DNA of 35,168 nt from an uncultured Hyphomicrobiales bacterium. Its GTDB lineage: Bacteria; Pseudomonadota; Alphaproteobacteria; Rhizobiales; Beijerinckiaceae. The notes below the pieces were generated by a model, which saw only the letters and a list, made by a program, of their open reading frames with translations, did not search any database and had not been told where the DNA came from. Every line of letters starts with the position of its first letter. The stretch's first letter is position 1. Below are positions 1-5,719 of this stretch, one piece after another. The translations under genes were made by a program, and so were the position numbers. The DNA is taken from assembly GCA_903931945.1 (NCBI GenBank), contig CAIZEI010000084.1, forward strand, positions 1 to 35,168. The letters run 5' to 3'.

Positions 1-435
1 CGAGGTTGAACGCCTCAATCCTCAGGAAACGGCCCACCGACCGCTATGATCTTCGCTCATTCAGCCGCCACGCCCGTGGGCGCCCCGCCCGCCGCGGCGG
101 GCTATCGCGTAGCGATTTAGTGCATTGGCGCCTAACGGACAAGCCGGGTTCGCCGCCAATCAGTCCGGGCAGGTCCGAAGTTCAGGGTATCGCCGACAAG
201 GGCTGGGCGCCTCAGGGCACAATTGGCAGTTAGCTACCGGTCATCGTCCCTGGCGTTCGTTGCCAAGGCCATGCGAGCGCGCCTCGCAGTGTCCACCGCT
301 CAATCCGTGACTTTCCGTTACATCCCGTGAGATTCAAGCACGCTGTTCTTGTGACCCGGAATGGCGCCCAAGGCTGAATCGCGCTTTTTTGCGACTCGTT
401 AAAACCGCATAAGATATTGATTTTGTTTGACTTAA
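1..435. other. Gene-poor stretch downstream of tRNA-Phe
   Basis: I see no convincing coding gene here. The short open frames on the plus strand have no recognisable motif. One minus-strand frame runs through the tRNA itself, so it is a translation artefact. The stretch contains three back-to-back short inverted repeats at 71-116, listed separately. On the minus strand this is the DNA just past the tRNA 3' end. That is a position where integrated elements often sit, but no integrase and no repeat of the tRNA end is visible in the window. Confidence 0.5.
71..116. repeat. Three consecutive short hairpins
   Basis: Three perfect inverted repeats follow each other within 46 bases. CGCCC/GGGCG has a 2-base loop (71-82). 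GCCCGCCG/CGGCGGGC is a fully palindromic 16-mer (87-102). ATCGC/GCGAT has a 3-base loop (104-116). There is no clear T-tract, so this is not a standard intrinsic terminator. It could be a degenerate dispersed palindrome, part of a small RNA, or chance in GC-rich DNA. Confidence 0.4.
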
Positions 436-511
436 TGGTGCCCGGGGGCGGAATCGAACCACCGACACTGCGATTTTCAGTCGCATGCTCTACCAACTGA
501 GCTACCCGGGC
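436..511 (-). tRNA. tRNA-Phe (anticodon GAA)
   Basis: Read on the minus strand this is a full 76-nt cloverleaf. The acceptor arm GCCCGGG pairs with CCCGGGC, and the D-arm contains AGCTCAGTTGGTAGAGC. The anticodon stem TGCGA/TCGCA encloses the 7-base loop CTGAAAA with anticodon GAA. The T-arm has the GGTTCGATTCC core. The discriminator is A and the terminal CCA is encoded (436-438). It lies downstream of yacG in the same direction. Confidence 0.97.
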
Positions 512-617
512 GCTCCAGCGGGGACCGCCGGATTGGCGGCTTTATAGGGAGGCGCTGCGGGCTTGTCCAGACATAAGGGCGGAGGATTCAAAGCAAAGCG
601 GCGTTGACCGGAGTCTA

Positions 618-842
618 TCATTTTTCTGTTGCAGTTTTGTGGGGCGGGGGAGCGTAATCCTCGCCCTCGCCGTCTTCTTCCCGCGCGGCCGGGATCGCGT
701 AGCGCCCGCCAAGCCAGCGCGCCAGATCGACGTCGGCGCAACGCTTGCTGCAAAAGGGTCGGTACTTCGCATCCGCCGGGCGCTCGCAGATGGGACAGGG
801 CCGGGCGCGCGATTGTCCGCCCGGAGTCGATGGATCCGACAT
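618..842 (-). CDS. yacG: DNA gyrase inhibitor YacG (zinc-binding)
   Basis: This small zinc-binding protein belongs to the YacG (DUF329) family. In E. coli YacG binds GyrB and inhibits DNA gyrase. Four cysteines (about C16, C19, C31, C35) form the CPIC...FCSKRC zinc site. The typical ARWLGG..AIP segment follows, then an acidic disordered tail, and the ~74 aa length is normal. I chose the ATG at 842 because GAGG, which overlaps the maf stop codon, sits at good spacing from it. A GTG at 848 would add two residues. The gene is tightly linked to maf and probably translationally coupled to it. Confidence 0.88.
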   Translation of the reverse strand: MSDPSTPGGQSRARPCPICERPADAKYRPFCSKRCADVDLARWLGGRYAIPAAREEDGEGEDYAPPPHKTATEK

Positions 843-849
843 CGCCACC

Positions 850-1488
850 TCAGGCCCGACCTGGCCAGCCCGCCTGCACGGGATAGCCTTCGCCCGCCAG
901 CAGGCTCATGGTTTCATAAAGTGGCAGACCGACCACGCCGGTATAGCTGCCAATCAGTTTCACCGGAAACGCTCCCGCAAGGCCCTGGATGGCGTAGCCG
1001 CCCGCCTTGCCGCGCCATTCCCCGGAGGCGAGATAGGCGTCGATTTCCGACCCGCTCAGGCGTTTGAACCGCAAGCGGGTTTCCACCAGCTTTTGCCGCT
1101 CGGCGCCATTGGGCGCAATCAGGCACACGGAGGTATAGACACGATGCGCGCGGCCCGACAGCCGCGTCAGGCAGCCGCTGGCTTCATCAACAAGTTCGCA
1201 TTTGGGCAGAATCAGCCGGCCAATGCACACGACTGTATCGGCGGCGAGAAAATAGGCGCCCGCAAGATCGCGCCGCGATTCCGTGATTCGGGCGGCGATA
1301 CGGGCTTTCTGGCTCGCCAGACGCGTGGCCAGCGAACGCGGCAATTCATTCTTCTTGGGCGTTTCGTCAATATCGGCGGGAATCAGCTCATCCGGCTCGA
1401 TGCCCACTTGCTGCAACAGCGCAAAACGTCGCGGCGATGCGGACGCCAGAACAAGTTTGGGCCGGGGCGCCCCTGGTTCGCTATCCAC
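850..1488 (-). CDS. maf: Maf family nucleotide pyrophosphatase
   Basis: This is a Maf/YhdE/YceF-type nucleoside triphosphate pyrophosphatase of 212 aa. The family hydrolyses non-canonical or canonical NTPs to NMPs in the cytosol and is linked to house-cleaning and septum control. The N-terminal signature LASASPRR is at residues 14-21, and the catalytic-base region AADTVV has Asp84. The motif around QGLAGAF near residue 170 is also present. The stop codon is followed directly by yacG. infA lies 108 bases upstream in the same direction, an order common in Hyphomicrobiales. Which Maf subfamily it belongs to cannot be settled by eye. Confidence 0.92.
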   Translation of the reverse strand: MDSEPGAPRPKLVLASASPRRFALLQQVGIEPDELIPADIDETPKKNELPRSLATRLASQKARIAARITESRRDLAGAYFLAADTVVCIGRLILPKCELVDEASGCLTRLSGRAHRVYTSVCLIAPNGAERQKLVETRLRFKRLSGSEIDAYLASGEWRGKAGGYAIQGLAGAFPVKLIGSYTGVVGLPLYETMSLLAGEGYPVQAGWPGRA

Positions 1489-1596
1489 TCAACCCTCCTG
1501 GTTGGCGACGCATTTCGAGCGCCCGCCCGCCGACGATTCTCCGGCTGCGCCAACGCCGACGAATCGCAACGGCGAAAGACGTCCCACATCGCCAGC

Positions 1597-1815
1597 CTAT
1601 TTGAATCGATAGGTAATGCGGCCCTTGGTCAAGTCATAGGGCGTCATTTCAACAAGCACTTTGTCGCCCGTCAGCACACGGATGCGGTTTTTGCGCATTT
1701 TGCCAGCGGTATGGGCGATAATTTCGTGGTCGTTTTCGAGTTTGACGCGAAACGTGGCGTTGGGCAGCAGTTCGGTCACGAAACCGGGAAACTCCAGCAG
1801 TTCTTCTTTCGACAT
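1597..1815 (-). CDS. infA: Translation initiation factor IF-1
   Basis: This is a 72-aa S1/OB-fold protein, exactly the usual IF-1 length. IF-1 binds the 30S A site and assists IF-2 and IF-3 during initiation. The sequence has the family hallmarks: [20 protein letters not shown] near the start, then [19 protein letters not shown], and the closing [10 protein letters not shown]. The ATG at 1815 is the only sensible start. The upstream ~229 bases hold no gene and presumably contain its promoter, though no box is clear enough to call. Confidence 0.98.
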   Translation of the reverse strand: MSKEELLEFPGFVTELLPNATFRVKLENDHEIIAHTAGKMRKNRIRVLTGDKVLVEMTPYDLTKGRITYRFK

Positions 1816-2044
1816 TTGCTCTCGTCTGGTTGGGCATTCGGGCCGCCGGGTCCGTCCGGGCGATCAATTGGCGCGGACCCTAGTCGAGATTGCAGCGTTT
1901 GTGAACCGTGTTGCGTCAGGCCATTCAGACCGCAAGCCCGAAAAGCCGTTCGGCATTGACCTCATCATCAGCGAAATCATCCCGGGGGCGCTTTTCGGTC
2001 GCTTCGAAGCCAGCGTCAAATCCTCCACTGACATTCGCGCCGGC

Positions 2045-2809
2045 CTATCCCTTGAACTTTTTCGCCAGCGCATCGGCGTTTTTGGTCATCAGGCCGATGT
2101 CGGAGCCGACCGCGACAAACAGATAACCCCAGTCGATATAGCGGCGGGCTTCGTCCTCGTTGGCGGTGAGAACGCCAGCGGGTTTGTTGACCTTTTTGAG
2201 CCGGTCGACAGCTTCTTTCAGCGCCGCCTGAACGGTGGGGTGACCGGGCTCGCCAATGTGGCCAAGCGAGGCGGCAAGATCGGACGGGCCGATGAAAACG
2301 CCATCGACGCCCTCGACGCCGGCAATCGATTCAATTGCGTCGAGAGCGGTGCGGGTCTCGACCTGCACCAGAACACAGAGCTCTTCATCCGCGCGCTTGA
2401 GATATTCGCCGATGCGGCCATAGCGCTCCGCGCGACCGCTGCCGGTGACGCCGCGCACGCCTTTGGGCGGATAACGGGTGGCGGCGACGGCGCGGCGGGC
2501 TTCATCAGCGTTCTGCACATAGGGCAGCAGGACGCTCTGCGCGCCGATATCGAGCACGCGCTTGATCAGCACCGTATCGTTCCACGCGGGCCGCACCACG
2601 GCAGAGGCCGTCCCGGTCGCGACCGCCTGCAATTGCTGCACGAGATCGGGAATCTCGTTGGGGGAATGTTCGGTGTCCAGCACCAGCCAGTCAAAGCCGC
2701 TGTGCGAGACAAGTTCGGCGGCGATATTGGAACAGAGACTGCACCACAGGCCGATCTGAAGTTCGCCCCGCGACAGGCCACGTTTGAAATTGTTTTTCAG
2801 GAGGTCCAA
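2045..2809 (-). CDS. hpaI: HpcH/HpaI family aldolase
   Basis: This looks like 4-hydroxy-2-oxoheptane-1,7-dioate aldolase, a metal-dependent class II pyruvate aldolase. It would split the last ring-cleavage intermediate of homoprotocatechuate degradation into pyruvate and succinic semialdehyde. Family motifs are LVLDTEHSPNE, SVLLPYVQNADEA, RYPPKGVRG, QVETRTA and GVFIGPSDLAASLG. The length of 254 aa is normal. The only start that gives the usual N-terminus (NNFKRGL...QIGLW) is TTG at 2809, preceded by AGGTG that overlaps the hpaH stop codon. It therefore appears coupled to hpaH. Related aldolases act on other 2-keto-3-deoxy acids, so the exact substrate is inferred from the hpaH neighbour. Confidence 0.9.
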   Translation of the reverse strand: MDLLKNNFKRGLSRGELQIGLWCSLCSNIAAELVSHSGFDWLVLDTEHSPNEIPDLVQQLQAVATGTASAVVRPAWNDTVLIKRVLDIGAQSVLLPYVQNADEARRAVAATRYPPKGVRGVTGSGRAERYGRIGEYLKRADEELCVLVQVETRTALDAIESIAGVEGVDGVFIGPSDLAASLGHIGEPGHPTVQAALKEAVDRLKKVNKPAGVLTANEDEARRYIDWGYLFVAVGSDIGLMTKNADALAKKFKG

Positions 2810-2816
2810 GCGTCAC

Positions 2817-3599
2817 CTATATGAACTGGAGCGCGATGGCGCCGAGCGGGCCGAAATCGGCGTGCAGCGTGTCGCCCTTGCGCGCGAAAACCACGCGGAT
2901 GAACGAGCCCGCGAGCACGAGATGGCCGGGCTCAAGCGCAATATCGTGCGAGCCCAGCTTGTTGGCGAGCCAGGCGACGCCCATCGCGGGGTGGCCGAGC
3001 ACGCCGGCTGCAACGCCCGTCTCCTCGACCTCGCCGTTCCTCGACATGATGCCGGCCACCCAGCGCAGATCCACGTCGTCAGGTTTGACCGGACGACCGC
3101 CGATGACAATGCCGGCGCCCGCGCCATTGTCCGAAATCGTGTCATAGATTTTCCGCGTGTCTTTCAGACGGGCGTCGACAATCTCGATGGCGGGCACAAC
3201 ATATTCTGTGGCGCGCAACACGTCGGTCAGGGTCACTCCGGGACCTTTCAGGCGTTTGCCCATGACAAAAGCGAGTTCGAGTTCGACGCGGGGCAGGCAA
3301 TAATGGGCATGGATGGCCTTGCCGCCGTCAGCAATCATCTGTGTATCGAAAATATAGCCGTAATCGGGTTCGTCGATCATCGAAGAGCGTTGCATCGCCT
3401 TGGATGTCAGGCCGACCTTGTGCCCGATGATTTTTGCGCCCCTGGCGACCAAGCGTCGCGCGCGCTCGGCTGAAATCGCATAGGCGTCGTCAAAATCGAT
3501 ATGCGGCCAGGTAATGGAGAGCTGCGTCGCCTGTACGCGATCGGCTTCCGCCTTTTCCAGCACATCGGCGGCGGCGAGGCGTTCTTCCCTTGTCATCAT
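2817..3599 (-). CDS. hpaH: 2-oxo-hept-4-ene-1,7-dioate hydratase
   Basis: This 260-aa protein belongs to the fumarylacetoacetase-like fold (hydratase/decarboxylase) family. It would add water to 2-oxohept-4-ene-1,7-dioate just before the HpaI aldolase step. Motifs include [27 protein letters not shown] and [18 protein letters not shown]; the acidic residues in the latter are metal ligands in this family. Two ATG codons, at 3599 and 3596, are equally possible. hpaI follows after 7 bases, so the two form one transcript. The upstream hpa genes (hpaD, hpaE, hpaF, hpaBC) are not in the window. A related MhpD/XylJ-type hydratase role cannot be excluded. Confidence 0.88.
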   Translation of the reverse strand: MMTREERLAAADVLEKAEADRVQATQLSITWPHIDFDDAYAISAERARRLVARGAKIIGHKVGLTSKAMQRSSMIDEPDYGYIFDTQMIADGGKAIHAHYCLPRVELELAFVMGKRLKGPGVTLTDVLRATEYVVPAIEIVDARLKDTRKIYDTISDNGAGAGIVIGGRPVKPDDVDLRWVAGIMSRNGEVEETGVAAGVLGHPAMGVAWLANKLGSHDIALEPGHLVLAGSFIRVVFARKGDTLHADFGPLGAIALQFI

Positions 3600-3690
3600 G
3601 AGCGAGCGTTTCCAAAGGTTCTCCGGCCAGTCTGCCGGTCGCAGCGAACAAACCGCGCAGCGAGCGATTTGAACCTAACCCCTTGCGCTG

Positions 3691-4737
3691 TCAGTTCGCA
3701 ACCGCCCGCTCATAAATCCCGGCGGCGAAAACCGCGCGCGCCTCCTGTCTGAGTTGTGGATTGTCCTTAACCTGCCCGGCGGCGATCATTTCATCGAACA
3801 GCCAATCGGCGCTTTCCGCCCGGGGTCTGTGATAATCGACAGGATCAATCGCCGGACGCTGCAACGCCCTTCGGCGTCCAGCCTGGTCGAGAATCGCCTC
3901 TCCATCCAAAGTTCGCCGGACCATCTCCACTGAACAACCGATCCGCCCGGAACGCGCCAGCGCGAACGCGAGCTCATCGCGATTTGCCGGTTGGCTGGCC
4001 CATGCGGAGGCTTTGACGATCGCGCGGATCAAGGCTTCGCCGTCCCGGGTTTCGAGCAGGGGCGAAGCGGCGCTGACGGCGAGCGCCTTATCGGGCGCGT
4101 CTCCGAGGATCTCGCTGCCGAGCGCTGCAATCACGCCCGTGCCGCTTTCAACCGCCAGAGAACTCCATGGACTGCCAACGCAAAAGCCGTCGATCAGGCC
4201 GCGATTGGTCTGCTCGACCGTATAGGGCGGCGGCGTGACGACGATTTCGATGTCGCCATCAAGATCGATTTTCCCCGCCGCGAAAAACCGCCGGAGCAGA
4301 TAGGTGTGGATCGAAAAAGGGAATACGGTGCCAAACACCATGCGCGGTTTGCCTTGCGCGCGACGGACTGCGAGCGCCCGCGCCAGCGTGCGTGCGGTGG
4401 TTCGCCAATCCGCCAGCGCCTGCGGATCGATTGCGAGCAATTCCTCTGCAACGCGTGAGCCCAGAGTGATCGCATTGCCGCCCCGGCTGAGCAACATCGG
4501 CGCGCGCAGCGGAAAGCGGCGCTGACCGATCCCCAGAGAGGTCGAGATGGCCAGCGCGCCAAGCATGTGCGCCGCGTCAAGCTGGCCCACCAGCAATCTG
4601 TCGCGCAAATTCGCCCAGGACACATCCTTGTGCAGTTCGATCGACACGCCTTCGGCTGTCGCGAAGCCAAAGTCGACTGCGGCGGCGAGCGGCGCAACGT
4701 CGCTCAGCGGCAGAAAGCCGATTCTCAACGCTGTCAT
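3691..4737 (-). CDS. nasS: Nitrate/nitrite sensor protein NasS
   Basis: This resembles the periplasmic nitrate-binding proteins NrtA/CmpA but has no signal peptide: the protein starts directly with the strand TALRIGFLPLSD. That fits a cytosolic sensor rather than a transporter component. In the NasS-NasT pairs studied in Azotobacter and Paracoccus, NasS holds the antiterminator NasT until nitrate or nitrite binds. Conserved patches are DVSWANLRDRLLVGQLDAAHML, the MLSRGGNAITLG strand and the IDGFCVGSPW segment. Its ATG overlaps the nasT stop (ATGA, 4 bases), so translation of the two is coupled and the stoichiometry probably matters. It faces away from the nitrate reductase operon. Confidence 0.9.
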   Translation of the reverse strand: MTALRIGFLPLSDVAPLAAAVDFGFATAEGVSIELHKDVSWANLRDRLLVGQLDAAHMLGALAISTSLGIGQRRFPLRAPMLLSRGGNAITLGSRVAEELLAIDPQALADWRTTARTLARALAVRRAQGKPRMVFGTVFPFSIHTYLLRRFFAAGKIDLDGDIEIVVTPPPYTVEQTNRGLIDGFCVGSPWSSLAVESGTGVIAALGSEILGDAPDKALAVSAASPLLETRDGEALIRAIVKASAWASQPANRDELAFALARSGRIGCSVEMVRRTLDGEAILDQAGRRRALQRPAIDPVDYHRPRAESADWLFDEMIAAGQVKDNPQLRQEARAVFAAGIYERAVAN

Positions 4738-5318
4738 AGCAGCACCTCCGACGCTGAAATGATCGCCCTGGCAATATCGGCCATCTTTTTTTTCTGGTTC
4801 ATCGCAGCATTGCGCATGAGTTTATAGGCGTTCTCTTCGTCAATTCCCCGCGATTTCATCAGGATTGCTTTTGCCCGGTCGATCAGGCGACGCCCGGCGA
4901 GTTCGTCTCGGGCTCTTGCAAGCTCTGCTTCCAGCCGGCCAAAAGCGTTGAATCGTGTGACGCACATATCGACAATATGTTTGACGCGGTCGCTGTGCAG
5001 ACCGTTGACGATATAGGCGGAGACGCCAGCCTCGATTGCCGCCCGCGTTTGTTCATGGTCGGATTCATCGACAAACATGGTGATCGGTCGCCGCACGAGT
5101 CGGCTCACCTGAAACATCTGTTCAAGTTCATCGCGTCGCGGGTTCGCGAGGTCGATCAGAATCACGTCCGGGTCAATGTCGTGAATGCGGGCAAGCAGCA
5201 TCTCCGTCGTGTGGATCGTCACGACCTGCAGAAAGCCGCCCTGACGCAAGCCTTCTTCAATGATCGCAGCCCTGACCGGGCTGTGATCGACCAGAAGGAT
5301 TTTCAACGAAACATCCAT
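4734..5318 (-). CDS. nasT: ANTAR-domain antiterminator NasT
   Basis: This RNA-binding response regulator has an N-terminal receiver-like domain (VDHS near residue 11, Asp56 in LIDLANP) and a C-terminal ANTAR domain at about 138-190 (RLIDRAKAILMKSRGIDEENAYKLMR). ANTAR proteins bind paired hexaloop RNA hairpins and prevent early transcription termination. I chose the ATG at 5318, 5 residues before the KILLVDHS strand. An in-frame ATG at 5357 would add 13 residues that look unrelated to the domain. It is followed by nasS with a 4-base overlap. Its likely target, two AxxGxx hairpins in the nirB leader, lies only about 230 bases away on the other strand. Confidence 0.93.
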   Translation of the reverse strand: MDVSLKILLVDHSPVRAAIIEEGLRQGGFLQVVTIHTTEMLLARIHDIDPDVILIDLANPRRDELEQMFQVSRLVRRPITMFVDESDHEQTRAAIEAGVSAYIVNGLHSDRVKHIVDMCVTRFNAFGRLEAELARARDELAGRRLIDRAKAILMKSRGIDEENAYKLMRNAAMNQKKKMADIARAIISASEVLL

Positions 5319-5405
5319 GGCAGGATCGGCGCCCCAATCGCATCGCAAGCCAAGCATACTTCAAGCCAATTGCCATTCCCGCAGGCAACGCTTTCGGCTG
5401 CTTAA

Positions 5406-5411
5406 ATTATA
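5406..5411 (-). promoter_or_regulatory. Possible -10 box for nasT-nasS
   Basis: On the minus strand these bases read TATAAT, a perfect -10 hexamer in otherwise GC-rich DNA. It would place the start of transcription near 5399, upstream of both possible nasT starts. No good -35 box is seen 16-18 bases upstream. It directly abuts and overlaps the palindrome at 5410-5424, which may therefore be a control site for nasT-nasS. Confidence 0.35.
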
Positions 5412-5424
5412 GTCAATGTGACTA
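5410..5424. promoter_or_regulatory. Palindromic operator candidate TAGTCA-ATG-TGACTA
   Basis: This is a perfect 6-bp inverted repeat with a 3-base spacer in the divergent region between nasT and nirB. It overlaps the possible nasT -10 box. Its centre is about 127 bases upstream of the predicted sigma-54 start of nirB, which is a usual distance for an enhancer. It does not match the NtrC consensus as I know it (TGCAC-N5-GTGCA type), so the binding protein is unknown. Confidence 0.4.
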
Positions 5425-5517
5425 GCTGCCGCTGTCGACGCCGAAGCTTTAACCCGCCGCGCGACGCAGAAACCCTTCTATATGGTGAAAACCCCGGAAT
5501 GACGACACAAATGAGCG

Positions 5518-5534
5518 TGGCATAGAGTTTGCTT
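5518..5534 (+). promoter_or_regulatory. Sigma-54 (RpoN) promoter of the nirB operon
   Basis: TGGCAT-AGAGT-TTGCTT matches the sigma-54 consensus TGGCAC-N5-TTGCA/T closely. The invariant GG (5519-5520) and GC (5531-5532) are exactly 12 bases apart. The predicted start of transcription is about 5544. RpoN control implies activation by an enhancer-binding protein, most likely NtrC under nitrogen limitation. That is inference; no clear NtrC site is visible. Confidence 0.8.
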
Positions 5535-5544
5535 TTAGATATTC

Positions 5545-5598
5545 GGTCAACGACGACCTCCCGTCCATCGGTAAACAGCTCCAGCGCCGGAGTCTGTT
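5545..5598 (+). promoter_or_regulatory. ANTAR two-hairpin leader, NasT target
   Basis: Two stem-loops occur in tandem. Hairpin 1 is GGTC-AACGAC-GACC (5545-5558). Hairpin 2 is CTCC-AGCGCC-GGAG (5579-5592), extended below by AACAG/CTGTT (5574-5578 with 5594-5598, one bulged T). Both loops have six bases with A at position 1 and G at position 4, the defining feature of ANTAR protein targets. The motif begins almost at the predicted transcription start. With nasT next door, it should be the site where NasT permits read-through into nirB-nirD-nasA-narK when nitrate is present. Confidence 0.82.
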
Positions 5599-5609
5599 AC
5601 GAGAGATTT

Positions 5610-5632
5610 GCCTGCGCTTGCGCGGGCGATTT
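5610..5632 (+). terminator. Leader terminator candidate upstream of nirB
   Basis: A 7-bp GC-rich stem with one G-T pair (5610-5616 with 5621-5627) closes a 4-base loop 12 bases after the second ANTAR hairpin. It is followed by GATTTC, a weak T-run. Its place fits the conditional terminator that NasT would overcome. The weak T-run leaves open that termination is factor-assisted or happens elsewhere in the ~176-nt leader. Confidence 0.45.
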
Positions 5633-5719
5633 CAAGCGGTCGTCGCAGCCTGCTGGCTTGCATTGTTGACGATCCCTCTCGGAACCCGGCTGGACGCGGA
5701 GGTTTCAGCGAGGTGCAGG

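Noticed and set aside
230..496. Minus-strand open frame of 88 codons across the tRNA
   Set aside because: It reads through tRNA-Phe; the Ser-Ile-Pro-Pro-Pro-Gly stretch is a common translation artefact of tRNA genes.
1..511. Integrated element at tRNA-Phe
   Set aside because: No integrase, and no repeat of the tRNA 3' end could be found in the window.
745..1959. Plus-strand open frame of 404 codons
   Set aside because: It is antisense to maf and infA, which are certain; long antisense frames are expected at this GC content.
1661..2824. Plus-strand open frame of 387 codons
   Set aside because: Antisense to hpaI; no motif.
3600..3690. Possible ANTAR hairpin on the minus strand between nasS and hpaH
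   Set aside because: CCGGC-AGACTG-GCCGG has a hexaloop with A1 but C at position 4, and there is no second hairpin.
5618..5719. N-terminal extension of nirB with a hydrophobic, signal-like stretch
   Set aside because: It would begin at TTG inside the leader hairpin, and NirB is cytoplasmic; the ATG at 5720 has a ribosome-binding site.
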